NCBI RefSeq assembly: GCF_040183065.1
Contig: NC_091119.1
Span: 68,576,392 to 68,640,391, forward strand
DNA length: 64,000 nucleotides
DNA from: Periplaneta americana
Taxonomy: Eukaryota > Arthropoda > Insecta > Blattodea > Blattidae
Direction: 5' to 3'
Positions 32,345 through 43,231 of the stretch are shown here, in pieces. The translations under genes were made by a program, and so were the position numbers. The notes below the pieces were generated by a model. That model was not told the DNA's origin, ran no database searches, and worked only from the letters and a program-made list of their open reading frames with translations. Every line of letters starts with the position of its first letter. Within the stretch, counting starts at the first letter, position 1.

Positions 32345-34028
32345 GGTACTGAAACACTGGTAGTTTGTGTTTGAATGCTTGGTCGAAATACTGGGTCTAT
32401 TTTAGTGAATTTCGAAACATATTTTTCAAGCTTTTTTCCTTTTGCGTTTTTCTGCACCACTTAAATGTTGATAATTACTTTTGTGCGAGATCGTGCGTAT
32501 TTGCTTGGTTTCCGAACAAAACCAATCTGCGGTAAGTCTAAAATTCCACATTCAGTATTCCCAACCTAACACACATAACAATTTCCCTCTTCTTACCGCT
32601 TAAGTGACATATTAATTTTACTGCTTTAGGCTTCTAACATATTATTTTTAGAGACGTTCAATATAGTAATAATTATAAATTGGAAACTTACAACTGCAAT
32701 TTCACCTAAATTGCACTGTTAATTATTGTTTTTAAATATTTGCAAAAATTAAGTAAACTCTACAACTCCACTAAAGTTACTGCATTCGTGATGCAAGTAA
32801 CATTAAGGAAGCCGTGAAAAAATCAACAAGATTCCAGATGCCGATGTTATTACTGCAATATGTTATATAAATAATATTGTTAAAATATTAAAATGAAAAA
32901 TAAATCCTTACATAACCTTACCGTTTGTTTTAAGTTCGCATTTATGGACTTGGGGGGAAAAAAAAAGACAGACGTATATCACGGCGTGCGAGTAGAGTAA
33001 ACACAGAAAACATTTTAAAGCAACTATGTTGAAGATAGATATTTTTGTTTTGCAAATTTGCCGTCATTGAACAGAAGCCAAGATGGAGATTTCATTGCAA
33101 CTAATTAGAAATTCCTCTTTCAGGTATGTAATAAACGATCTTCGCACAAAATAATGTACGATACACGAGCGGTATGTTTTCTTTCAATTCTCGGAAATTA
33201 AAAAAGTTCAACTATCATACGTTTCGCTTTTTCAAACTTTTCCTCGAACATGAAAACTTCAACATATCGCTCTTGTAACGCATATTACTATTAAAAGGTT
33301 TCATTGTCACAAAACACGAGAAAAATTATGAATTAAATCTAGTAACAAGCAGACGTGTTGCTGATTTCCATATGCCAGAGAGTAAAAAGAGTGGCTATGC
33401 GTTACGGAAAATACATAATGTGGGCCCTGAACTGTAATTCGAATTCATTTCCAAATATGTCAGTAACCGCCGAACATTTTCGGCCCCCCCCCCGGCCTCG
33501 GGGCCTACCCGCAAAATAGGATCTGCGGGGATGTAAGTTACGCCACTGACCATGGATATATACCGTATATGTTTAACATACGTACAGTATGTAGCTTACA
33601 CATGAGAGAACTGGTTGTTAAACTTTTTTAATATCACCACTGAATAAATGTCACTACATTTGCCTTTCCTATGCTGCTCCTCAGTAGTGATAGCTGTCTT
33701 AATTTCCCGTTCAATTTGTTGCTTTCTCGTGTCACACTCATGATTTTGCCCTCTGCTAATGAATCAACCATTATCGATAGGTACCAGTGCATGAATTCTG
33801 GTGACAAAACACATTACTGAGGTAAAATTCCTGTTCCGGTCAACACTTTCTTATGAAATATAAACGAGGTTCATCTATCGTAACAAATTCATGTAGGCTA
33901 GCGCTAGTAATTTATCAGTGTTTTATAAAATAAGAAACAAAGATTATAGTGACCTATCTGAGTTACTCACAAATCCATAAAACCAACATTTATGAGTGAA
34001 TATTATTAGGTGCAAAGTGCAAACTTAC

Positions 34029-34175
34029 ATTCTGCTATTTCGCGACTGTGCTTTGTGTCCCGAGCAGTCAGTTCACAATGGTGCGCACTCTTAACCTCCT
34101 CAAGCTTGTGGTGATGAGACAGTTTCTCTTCATTCAAATTGTCTTCCACACGCCGGTAGCTTACTTGAGCTTCCT
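34029..34175 (-). CDS. MTUS-like gene, internal exon (147 nt)
   Basis: Minus strand; acceptor gtttcag|AGGAAG and donor GAAT|GTAAGT. Completes a Glu codon with the G from the previous exon and encodes EEAQVSYRRVEDNLNEEKLS followed by HHHKLEEVKSAHHCELTARD and TKHSREIAE. Rich in Glu/Lys/His with heptad spacing, so coiled coil. Leaves one base (T) for the next exon. Confidence 0.85.
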
Positions 34176-34277
34176 CTGAAACAGTTATTTCTTGGTTAGT
34201 TTCACAGTTTAAGAGGACATGTAACAATGAGATCTTTACTAATAAATGCAGAGGTGTAGTCGTAAACAAAATAGTAA

Positions 34278-34575
34278 GTATTATCGCCGCGCTCTCATGG
34301 TTAACATTCGGCAGGTCTTTGAGCGGCCTCGTGCATAACAATCGGCAGGTCTTTGAAATTTAATTGCATTATTATTCTTATGTCGCCGCTCCAATCACTC
34401 GCCTCAATTTCAATATTGCAACCAAGAAGCTGCTTCCATTATTAAATGACACTTACTTGTCTAATCCACGTGGACTAAAACCGAGGCTGCAATGTCTTGT
34501 GTTGAGGACGAACATTAAGGTATGTGATTAAACATTATTATTAAGAGTTAAGAATGTTAACGTACTCGTATATGA

Positions 34576-34627
<52 letters not shown>

Positions 34628-34798
34628 GCCATTTAACAATATAACAAACTAGTGCTTATCGAGGAAGTAGACGTGACAAAGTCACGCTTATAGTGAAACC
34701 TACAGAGCAACAATCGGTCGGCAAAATTATGTTTTAAAACACAACGCACGTTATTGTATGATGCCGACATGTTAACCATGAGAGCGCGGCGATAATAC
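34278..34798. mobile_element. MITE-like element with 34-bp inverted ends
   Basis: GTATTATCGCCGCGCTCTCA at the left continues 'tggttaacat' and is matched in inverse orientation at 34765-34798 with one or two changes. Within are a 20-bp internal duplication ('cggcaggtctttga', twice) and an (ATA)n tract at 34576-34627. Superfamily not determined and no clear target duplication seen. Confidence 0.55.
34576..34627. repeat. (ATA)n microsatellite
   Basis: About 16 uninterrupted trinucleotide repeats. Confidence 0.9.
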
Positions 34799-34804
34799 CA
34801 GGGC

Positions 34805-34890
34805 AGTCAACTTTCGAAGACAGATTGGAATCTCATAAGTGATGTCAATAAGGAATCACTCGTGAGATAACTAAGCCAGGAGATTATGTA
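34805..34890 (+). repeat. Dispersed repeat A, copy 4 (diverged)
   Basis: 'cgaagacagattggaatctc' and 'ataactaagccaggag' match copies 1-3. The hairpin stem (34831-34841/34857-34867) has its first pair changed from C-G to T-A. Confidence 0.55.
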
Positions 34891-35160
34891 TGTGAAATCT
34901 TAAATAATCTTTTCAACACGATTTAAATACAGTAAAAATTTACACTGAATGAAATATCAACAGAACAAGAGCTTTCCGTTTAACACTTCTTATTGTACTG
35001 AGAATCTCAGTCACAGAGACTGCAGTACACCAAAGAAAACGAATTGATCAGCAAAAACTTTCAGAATTACGGCCAATTGAGAAAAGTTGCTAGAGAAAGG
35101 GAGTGTAGGAAATGAGTAGAGTAATGTAACTGAATATAGGCTTAAGTGGGCAGGTAAATA

Positions 35161-35162
35161 TT

Positions 35163-35203
<41 letters not shown>
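35161..35203. repeat. (ATT)n microsatellite
   Basis: About 14 repeats abutting the 5' end of the SINE at 35204. Confidence 0.9.
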
Positions 35204-35456
35204 GTGGAGTAACGGTTAGCGCGTTTGGCCACGAAAACAGCTCGGGTTCGATTCCCGGTCGGGGCAAGTAACCTGGTTGAGGTTTCTTCTGGGGTTTTCC
35301 CGCAACCCAATATGAGCAAATGCTTGGTAGGCCCTAACTTTCGGTGCTGGACTCCGGACTAATTTCACCGGCATTATCACCATCTCATTCCAGACGCTAA
35401 ATAACCTAAGATGTTGATAAAGCATTGTAAAATAACCTACTAAAAATATTAAAATA
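35204..35456 (+). repeat. SINE family 1 (tRNA-derived), full length
   Basis: Head 'gtggagtaacggttagcgcg' (A box) and 'cgggttcgattcccgg' (B box), body 'gggcaagtaacctggttgag', '...caacccaatatgagcaaatg', tail 'aaaataacctactaaaaata'. The same layout is at 44932-45172 and, in minus orientation, at 40963-42116. It ends in an (ATT)n tract. Confidence 0.8.
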
Positions 35457-35485
35457 TTATTATTATTATTATTATTATTACTAAA

Positions 35486-35517
<32 letters not shown>

Positions 35518-35519
35518 TT
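35457..35519. repeat. (ATT)n microsatellite
   Basis: Interrupted ATT repeats following the SINE tail. Confidence 0.85.
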
Positions 35520-35857
35520 ATTGTTATTAGTTATTAAACATAGACCCTACTACTTATGAAATACGAAGTTTAGTAAGATGCAAATAAGATAATTATTATT
35601 TTAAAAATACAAATAAAGTAGCAGGAAAAAGTATCAAGGGGCGCTCTGGCATGAGTACACCCCAGAATAAATGTAAATATTTGTGTAATAGATTAAGAAC
35701 AAAACTTATTTTAATTTTCCTGCAAGTTTTAATTAATATAAAACAATAAATTCATGCTTGTCTTTCTTCATTAACTCAGAGTTCGAATTTATAAGCAAAA
35801 TTCATGTTATGTAAAGATTATTAATTTGGTCCTACAGCATTCTCTGTTATGGTTATA

Positions 35858-35960
35858 CCCCCAGTTCTACGCACTGGGTGCTGTGGATTAAGCCTCGGCG
35901 TAGCTCAGTGCGTAGAATTGGGGCTTCTGGGTTCGATCCCCGCTGCCGGAGCGAATTTTT
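35858..35960 (+). repeat. tRNA-like sequence with inverted partial copy
   Basis: 35892-35953 resembles a tRNA (A box 'tagctcagtgcg', B box 'gggttcgatcccc'), but it lacks a proper anticodon arm and is about 62 nt, so it is a SINE-type head or tRNA pseudogene. Just upstream, 35858-35876 is the inverse of 35905-35923 (17 of 18 bases), producing a hairpin. Confidence 0.55.
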
Positions 35961-36164
35961 TATCCGTCATTAACAAATAGAATTCATGTTGCATATTTTT
36001 TTGCTCGCTGTTATTTATACTCGCTTTAACATCCTTGGTCATATCGCGAGTTATTCTTTTGGGTGAAATCCGAAGGCCTGTGTATTATTGTTGATACTGG
36101 TTCTATTGTTGTGAACTAGATGGCGACTGTATATGTGTTACTGATTTGTTATGAATATGATTTC

Positions 36165-36335
36165 GGTGATGACTGAGGCCGGTGATATTCAGGGATGTTG
36201 TGGCCTGAATTTCCTGGCATTTGCCTTACGGTTGAGGGAAAACCCTGAAAAACTTCAACCCGACCGAGAATCGAACCCGGGCCATCTGCCTAAGAGAACA
36301 GCATGCTGACCCCTACACCACAGGGGTGGTATGTT
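36165..36335 (-). repeat. SINE with tRNA-like head, minus orientation
   Basis: On the minus strand the head reads 'cctgtggtgtaggggtcagc' (A-box region) and 'cccgggttcgattctcgg' (B box), and continues 'gttgaagtttttcagggttt'. Related to but distinct from SINE family 1. Confidence 0.7.
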
Positions 36336-37002
36336 GCATATTACATTCTGAATCGCATGCAATTTCTTTTTTTGCACGATCATGTTTTTCTCTATATTTA
36401 CAGCTATTATTGTTAGGCCTTGAAAGTTAGAATTCCCACATAGAAACTTGTTGCTAGGGAAACCATTCTTCATAACATAAAACTATACTGAAATAGACCC
36501 ATTACAGTGCACTTATTGTTTCTTAGTTACCATTACAGTGCAGTTTTGCGAAGGCTTTGGAATAATATTGCTCTAAATTTTCAATGCAAAATATATTGTA
36601 TTTACAATTTTAAAAATATGATCGTGCAAAAAATGTACAATACACGTTTGTGAAATGCATTACAAAATCTCGGAAATGAAAAACTCGCTCTGCTCGTTTT
36701 TCAAACTTTCAAACTTTTCCTCGATTTTGTAAAAAGCACTTCATGCACTAAACTGTGCACATAAATACACAATTACAAGAAAAATTATTTTCCATGTTTA
36801 TTCTTACACATATTTCTGTAACAAAATCAATAATTGTACCGAAATATAAATTTTTCTATAATCCGAACTTCAGAATTTTATTGAATTAAACAGATACTAT
36901 TTGGTTACAATAATATTGAGAAGATCAATAAAATATTTATTGAAGCTCGAGTATTACAAAATTATTAATTTATTATCTGTTAAAAATAAAATTCAAATTT
37001 AC

Positions 37003-37084
37003 CTAGTTCAAGCTTAGTTTTAAGCCATTCAGTCTTCATACTCTCCAAGTCTTTTCGTAGATGTGGTGTGGAAAAGGCATCCAG
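37003..37084 (-). CDS. MTUS-like gene, internal exon (82 nt)
   Basis: Minus strand; acceptor tgtttccag|CTGG and donor CTAG|GTAAAT. Phase 0 entry; encodes LDAFSTPHLRKDLESMKTEW then LKTKLEL and leaves one G. This is where the coiled coil begins. Confidence 0.85.
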
Positions 37085-38344
37085 CTGGAAACATACAACA
37101 ATGCTATCATATTTTAAAATTAAAAAGCATAAATATTGAACAAAATTTGCATTAATGGTAGGATGTCATTGCCTTGACTGCATTTCTGAGGCTATGTAGT
37201 CTTAAACAATGGTAATGAGATTGCACACATACGCGTAGGCCAACTATATGTAATTCTGTACACAATGCACGTTAGTGTGAGCAGTTACACTCCGTCTCAG
37301 CCAATTTTTGATATTCAAACAATACACACAATTCACTGTTGGCATAGAATTGACAAACTAGAGCTATCTTCATTAAAAGTCAGTAATACCTTTATGGTAA
37401 GCATGATCCTAGTATGCATTTTCCTTCAGAATGTTTATTTCCCATGGAAAAGGTTAAAATTGCTAAACTGGCAAACCAAAGCACTAATGAAATTCCGAAA
37501 GCGCCATTAAAAACACAATAAAGCTCTTAAAAAGTATTTCAGTGGAATTTTTCACGTGGACTGTAGGCGTATTCTTCCAGATAAAATAAGCTACATTTAA
37601 AATTCATGCAACATTGTTTAAAAAGAATTGTAAGCCCAGTTTCTGGAGAAAAAAAAACTTAGTAATTTTCAGGTTACCCCATACTGGAGGCATATTTCTG
37701 TTAAAATATTTCAAACTAAAGGAGAACATTTACATTTTCTAATGTTTGTTTTCGAAACAGAATTCTGTCTGCCGTGTTGCCTGATAACGGTGTCTCTTCA
37801 AAATGTTCTTTCACACAAAATATCTCATACCTAAAAAGCTGTGTAATATTAAGAACACGTCTATATGGATATTTTTAATAATAACGTGTAATACACCATT
37901 GAGATATCAGAGTCGGTTATAATAGTTTCAGTTGGGCGTACAAAGGGTCTTATTTATCGATAACTAAAGCTTTTCGGCAAAATAATATTTGAACATATGT
38001 ACTGGTATTCCCTTCTCAAGAACACATACCAGTATGTACCTGAACACAGTCACAGAAATGCCTGTGTACGAATCACGTATGAACTATCATGTTAGAATGC
38101 AGCCTACACCAGTGGTATTCAATCTATGGTACGCGTACTTCTAGGGGTACACGGGGTTGTCTCAAGGAGTACGAATTCCACTTTACGTATATAAAAATGC
38201 TGACATATTTTATTTTAATATACTTTTTGATAATTATTGCAGTATATTATAGTTTCTTTTGCGTTATCAGCTCTTGTTTTTCCTTGCTTGAGTAACTTTT
38301 TACTTAAATCATTACTATTATTATTGCATCAATAACTACTGTAT

Positions 38345-39032
38345 AATAATAATAATAATCATCATCAACATTTCACGGCTTGAGCCATTTAGGCTCGTTC
38401 CGGTCTCATAGATTTCAATTAAAAAGTTGTATCCATCTCTTCTTTGGCCTACCAACACTTCTTCTACCCTCTGGATTATAATCTAAAATGATTTTTGGTA
38501 TTCGGCCTGGTTTCATACTCTAAACATGCTCCTTCCAATTGTTCCTATATTGCTCTATTTTATCCATCAGTTTAAAAATATTTAATTCATTCCTGATATC
38601 TTCACTTTTCCTTTTATCCAAAAGTGTGCAACCAGCTACACTACGTAAAAACCTCATTTCAGCTGCTTCTATAGTTTTTTCTTCTTTCTTGGTTAAAGTC
38701 CAAAATTCACTACCATACAGCAATATAGGCACAGCCATAACCTTATAGAATTTTAGTTTGGTTTCTCTTCTAGTGTATTTCAGTGATCTCTTTATTGTGC
38801 CACATATAAAATTAAATTTACTAAGTTTATTAAAAAGATCTTCCTTCTTAAAATAGGAGATATTACAGCCTAGATAGTTAAAATTATTTACTTGCTCAAT
38901 AGGTTTCCCATCCAAAATAATTTTTGCTCGTAAGGTATCTGGTCCTTTAAAAGCTAAAACTTTAGTTTTCTTTGTAGATATATTAAGATTATAATTTTTA
39001 AGAATATTACTTAGTTGAAATGCGGCCTTCTG
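38345..39032 (-). mobile_element. RTE-like LINE, 5'-truncated 3' end, in hAT
   Basis: Minus strand; the 131-codon frame from 38915 reads NNFNYLGCNISYFKKEDLFN, VMAVPILLYGSEFWTLTKKE and EAAEMRFLRSVAGCTLLDKR, the C-terminal region after the RT domain. Upstream frame (above 38915) reads KTKVLAFKGPDTLRAKIIL. The 3' tail is 'gatgatgattattattat'. Related to family 3 at 30085 but clearly diverged. Confidence 0.8.
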
Positions 39033-39034
39033 TA

Positions 39035-39112
<78 letters not shown>
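39033..39112. repeat. (ATA)n microsatellite
   Basis: About 26 trinucleotide repeats at the 5' boundary of the LINE fragment. Confidence 0.9.
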
Positions 39113-40599
39113 TTTTAGTACATCAATCATACATTTTTGTTAATTCTTATAGTACAGTAAAATAATTACAATGCAGTTTGGGGGAACAAATATATTTTGG
39201 GAGTACGCTAGCAAAAAAGATTGAATACCACTGGCCTACACTACTTAAATCAATCACCATTTTAAAGAATTAAGTTAATATAGTTGGATAACAAAGAGTT
39301 TTTGTCTCTCCATTAGCATTATACACATACATATTATATTAGAATGTACACTGTCATTATTTAAAGCATCATTTCAAAGAATTAATATAGGCTAGCTGTT
39401 AACAAAGAGTTCTGTCTCTGCATTAGCATAATAGGCTTATACAGTTTTAGTACTGTACTATAAAACGTCAATTCCTCTCCCAACAAGGAAACACGCCCAT
39501 CAGACATGCTTGCATGGAGACATCGACTGCATTACTATTGATCCGTAACCTCCAACGTATTTTTACTCGTGTAACTTTGATTAATAGTAACAGCACGCAT
39601 GTAATTACAATTTTACTTCATAATGAGTAGTGATATGTGTTACAGGAGTTATTCAAAATGGTGTCCATCTGCATTCACACTTCAGACATATTTTGATGAA
39701 ATTGTAATCGGTATTCAAATCCTTAAAAAATAATAAATAAATATAATGTAAAAAAATGACGATAAAATTCGAGCTGAAGGCTCTGTGTTAATAGTATGTC
39801 CCCCACTTCCAATATTGTATTGTATTGAAAAAACACACTGACAATAGATAGTGGTAGCCATATTTAATAGGGTGCGTTAGCAACAATGACTATTTGCGGC
39901 CTTATCTAAAATTATTTGAAAAAAAAAAAACACAAACAATAACACAAGTAAAATGCGAACACGAATTAAAAATGTTGTCACATTAAAATGTGGTATTCAA
40001 ATTCATTATTGGTATTATATCGTAAAATTGAAGAATTATATTAGACCCCAAACAGCGTTTAAAAAGAATTCAGAAAATAATAAAATAAACACCACCACAT
40101 CCCAACAACAGGCGGAGATAAGTTACTTTCTTTAGGGAATTTTTAATTAAACTGAAATGCTTGAGTAGTAATAACTACAGTAAATACAAACATAAAAAAT
40201 CTACATTAAGATGAATGAGCCTACTTTTATCATTTTAAGGAAGGTGTTCATGTTCATGGGGAAAATATGATAAGAGCAACTGGTATAACGACATTTTATA
40301 ATAAGTTGCTGGAAAACTATATTAGAAAACTTGTACAAGGACATCTTAGAACATGTTACTGGAAAATTATGTCAGAGAAACTGGTAAAAAGACATAAGAA
40401 CATATTCGAAGGAATATGATAATCAATTCAACGGTATTTTAAAACATGTTCCTGGAAGATTATTTTAGAGACAACTAGTTTCAAGGAAAACTCAGGAAGT
40501 CTGGAAAATTGAATTACGGAAAAAGGTAAAATGAAATAGGAAATCCAGTAAAAATATAGGGTATTTCAAAAGTCAGTTCAAACATTAAGCTACTATAAA

Positions 40600-40955
40600 T
40601 ATTATAATATCTGACATAGGGAAAAACAAAAACATCACAGTGTTGGGCAAAAACCGGGGATTACAAAACATTGGGAAGATGTCCGCTGTTCTCTTGTTCA
40701 ACGTACAGCATTCTGTCTGTGACACCATTCACAGCATTTTGCAGATAATGTCTTGGCAATTTCTTGCGAGATGGCATCTTTCAGTTGCAGTACGGTTGTT
40801 GGATGTGTCAGGAAAACTCGTTCTTTAAGGTAACCCCACAACCAAAAGTCGGCCGGATTGAAATCTGGAGATCGCGTAGGCCACATTGTTGGAAAGTGCC
40901 TACTGATGACTTTGATCGGAAAACTAACCTCAATTACGCGTGTTAACTCCATCAT
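40600..40955 (-). pseudogene. Tc1/DDE-type transposase C-terminus, left arm
   Basis: Minus strand: MWPTRSPDFNPADFWLWGYL, KERVFLTHPTTVLQLKDAIS, then QEIAKTLSAKCCEWCHRQ after a small deletion. RSPDFNP.DFWLWG carries the third catalytic Asp (PADF) of the DDE triad and is typical of transposases that have a DUF4817 N-terminus. No catalytic core upstream. Confidence 0.75.
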
Positions 40956-40962
40956 TAATTTT

Positions 40963-42116
40963 TAGTAAGTTATTTTACGACGCTTTATCAACATCTTGGG
41001 TTATTTAGGGTCTAAATGAGACGAAGGTGATAATGCCGGTGAAATGAGTCCGGGGTCCAGCACCGAAAGTTACCCAGCATTTGCTCATATTGGGTTGAGG
41101 GAAAACTCCGGAAAAACCTCAATCAGGTAAAGGCTGATTCACAATAAACCGGGAACGAGGGCCAGAATGAAAACGAGAAGCAGAGGACGTGAATATGAAA
41201 ATGTTTGATTCACAATAAACCGAGAATTTAGACGACTATGCATATTGATATGCATGTCAATAACGATATGTGAAGTCGATATTACGCATTCTGATGTTAT
41301 TTGTGTATAATTGATCAATGGCGTTCTCTCATGAGTACAAGGCAGCCAACATAAACACAGGTTAACCAACTTCGAAATTTCAACTGAAACATTTCATTAG
41401 GTACGGTACCGGTACTATAAATATGCCCATGCATCTTTATTATCACAACCTATTTTAAGTCTACCATAACGTAAAATAATTAGAGAAGAAACATTTGTAA
41501 TAGAACAAAAATGAACACAACGGTAGTTATTGAATTGAAGCATGAATATGTAGTGTGTAATACAACCAATACAGTAATAAAATATGATTCACGTACGATC
41601 GGTGTTCAAAGATGCAGCTATTGAAAACCACGTATTCTCCTTCATTTTCTCATCTTTATACGAGGCGCGCTGCTTATCGTAAACGTGAGGATTTTCCTCA
41701 ACACTCAATATTAGAATCTCATCAAATAAAACTTGCTCCATGATGCACAGCACAGAACAAAATAATGCATAGGTTATGTCACGGTCTTCTTGCTATAAAA
41801 TATACGACGACAAAATAGCTTTTAGATGGCAATAGAATGAATCTAGTGGGCTGTGATCGGAAACGTGAACGCCAAAGTTGAAACTTGGCCAACTCTCCGT
41901 TCCCGATCCTGGGCTCCAGCAAGCTTTTCGTTAATTGTGAATGCTCACATTTAAATGTACACATTTGAACAATTTTACCGTTTTCGTTTTCGTTCCGATT
42001 CTCGTTTCTAGTTTATTGTGTACCAGCCTTAACTTGCCCCGACCGGGAATCGAACCCAAGCCACCTGCTTTCCCGGGCAGACGCGCTAACCGTTACTCCA
42101 CAGGTGTGGACAATAA
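40963..42116 (-). repeat. SINE family 1, minus orientation, split by a MITE
   Basis: The SINE tail (40963) to 41130 and the head (42030-42116, B box 'gggaatcgaaccc' reversed, A-box side 'gcgctaaccgttactccaca') are one SINE. The break falls at 'caggtaa|cttgcccc' where the copies at 35204 and 44932 are continuous. Confidence 0.85.
41131..42029. mobile_element. PIF/Harbinger-type MITE, 0.9 kb, inside SINE
   Basis: Ends AGGCTGRTWCACAATAAAC in inverted orientation; TAA on both sides (41128-41130, 42030-42032), the 3-bp duplication of PIF/Harbinger elements. A second internal copy of 'gattcacaataaaccg' is near 41209. No transposase. Confidence 0.8.
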
Positions 42117-42169
42117 TGGAATAAAATAGGTTGTTACAGTAAACGGGGAGCGCTACTACAGCATATTAC

Positions 42170-42552
42170 AGAACTTCGTCATCCCTAGACTTAGGAATCA
42201 CAATATGGAAAACATAATCTTCATGCAAGATGGCGCTTCACCCCACATCTTTATCCCTTCAAAATAGTTAATTACCCAGATGTTTGGCGATCGTGTCATC
42301 AGTATGCACTTTACAACAATGTGGCCTCCGCGATCTCCAGATTTCAATCCGGCCGACTTTTGATTGTGGGGTTACCTTAAAGAACGAGTTTTCCTGACAC
42401 ATTCAACAACCCTAATGCAACTGAAAGATGTCATCTCGCAAGAAATTGCCAATATTCCAAGACATTATCTGCAAAATGCTGTGAATGGTGTCGCAGACAG
42501 AATGCTGTACGTTGAACAAGAGAACGGCGGACATCTTCCCAATGCTTTGTAA
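42170..42552 (+). pseudogene. Tc1/DDE-type transposase C-terminus, right arm
   Basis: Plus strand: IIFMQDGASPHIF, MWPPRSPDFNPADF, stop, then WGYLKERVFLTHSTTLMQLK and QEIANIPRHYLQNAVNGVAD, ending NGGHLPNAL. It extends further into the catalytic domain than the left arm (the QDGA.PH block with the second Asp). Confidence 0.75.
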
Positions 42553-43231
42553 TTCCCGTTGTTTGCCCAACACTGTGATGTTTTTGTTTTTCCCTATCTC
42601 AGATATTATAATATTTATAGTAGCTTAATGTTTGAACTGACTTTTGAAATACTCTATATAATATCTTCTTCAAAGAGAAACCGAATGTCATAGAAATTCC
42701 TATTCACAAACCTAATAAGTAGGAATCTGGCTTTCTTGTCAGAGGCTGATGTTAAGTTCAAAATGATGTAGAAGTGGTTTCCGTGCTCGCGGCTTCAAGT
42801 CCGGTCGATGGTAATTAATATTTTCGGATAAAAAATTAAGTACAGCTATTTCTAGGAGAGAGTGAAGTTACCTTACGGCATTCAACCGACAAAGTTCGAA
42901 TGCAAAAATCTGAAAAGGACTCTTGTATCGACTGCCTTTATTTCCTATTTTAGATACAGAAGGCTCTGCTGGATAGCGCTCAATGGTGTCTTCCAGTATT
43001 TGTGAGTAAAACTACTATGAAAATGCCTCCGCTAGTCAACAACTTTGAGCTTGGATCATCATCTCATCTGGGGTAACGAATTGCACATGATAGATGCTGG
43101 CCTCCTTAGAAAATTAATTCAACAATATCAGACTATCAAAATTCACCACAACCAAAGGGTGCTAGAAAGGAACAAATCTTGGGCTCTGTGTCCGTTTGCC
43201 AGACCACGAACAAGTGAATGTCAGTACTCAC

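Larger units (their letters stand above)
30018..33548 (-). mobile_element. hAT element, 3.5 kb, with nested LINE
   Basis: Ends are CAGTGGCATAACTT and, from the right, CAGTGGCGTAACTT. The perfect 8-bp duplication ACCATGGA flanks it (30010-30017 and 33549-33556). C-rich tracts (poly-C at 30051 and 33485) lie just inside both ends. Coding content is one remnant at 32210-32344 on the minus strand. About 2 kb of its length is an RTE LINE insertion near the left end, so the hAT itself is about 1.5 kb and non-autonomous. Confidence 0.85.
29226..34028 (-). other. Intron (4.8 kb) of the MTUS-like gene
   Basis: Most of it is one hAT element (30018-33548) containing an RTE LINE. 29230-30017 and 33557-34028 are AT-rich or pyrimidine-rich without recognisable features. 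Confidence 0.8.
34176..37002 (-). other. Intron (2.8 kb) of the MTUS-like gene
   Basis: Contains a MITE-like inverted-repeat element, dispersed repeat A copy 4, a SINE, microsatellites and two tRNA-like SINE heads. 36340-37002 shows no recognisable feature. Confidence 0.8.
38110..39233. mobile_element. hAT-type element with nested RTE LINE
   Basis: Ends are CAGTGGTATTCAATCT in inverted orientation (16/16). The perfect 8-bp duplication GCCTACAC is at 38102-38109 and 39234-39241. Outside the LINE only about 350 bp is hAT sequence, with no transposase, so this is a small non-autonomous hAT that received a LINE. Confidence 0.85.
40557..42656. mobile_element. Inverted composite of two Tc1-like transposase 3' ends
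   Basis: The left arm (40557-40930) and right arm (about 42270-42656) are inverted copies, starting TAG(G/A)GTATTTCAAAAGTC, nearly identical for about 370 bp. Each arm encodes the same transposase C-terminus. Between them are a SINE and a MITE. The TA at each outer end fits Tc1/mariner targets. Confidence 0.75.
37085..43231 (-). other. Intron (6.1 kb) of the MTUS-like gene
   Basis: Holds a hAT with nested LINE (38110-39233) and an inverted Tc1-like composite (40557-42656). 37090-38100, 39242-40556 and 42660-43230 contain no recognisable gene; a weak tRNA-like B box is near 42795. Confidence 0.8.

Noticed and set aside
34006..34341. A 111-residue free-standing protein
   Set aside because: Only 34029-34175 is exon with splice sites; the rest of the frame reads into introns and a MITE end.
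35892..35953. Functional tRNA gene
   Set aside because: A and B boxes are present, but the length is about 62 nt and no anticodon arm or acceptor stem closes properly; it looks like a SINE head or pseudogene.
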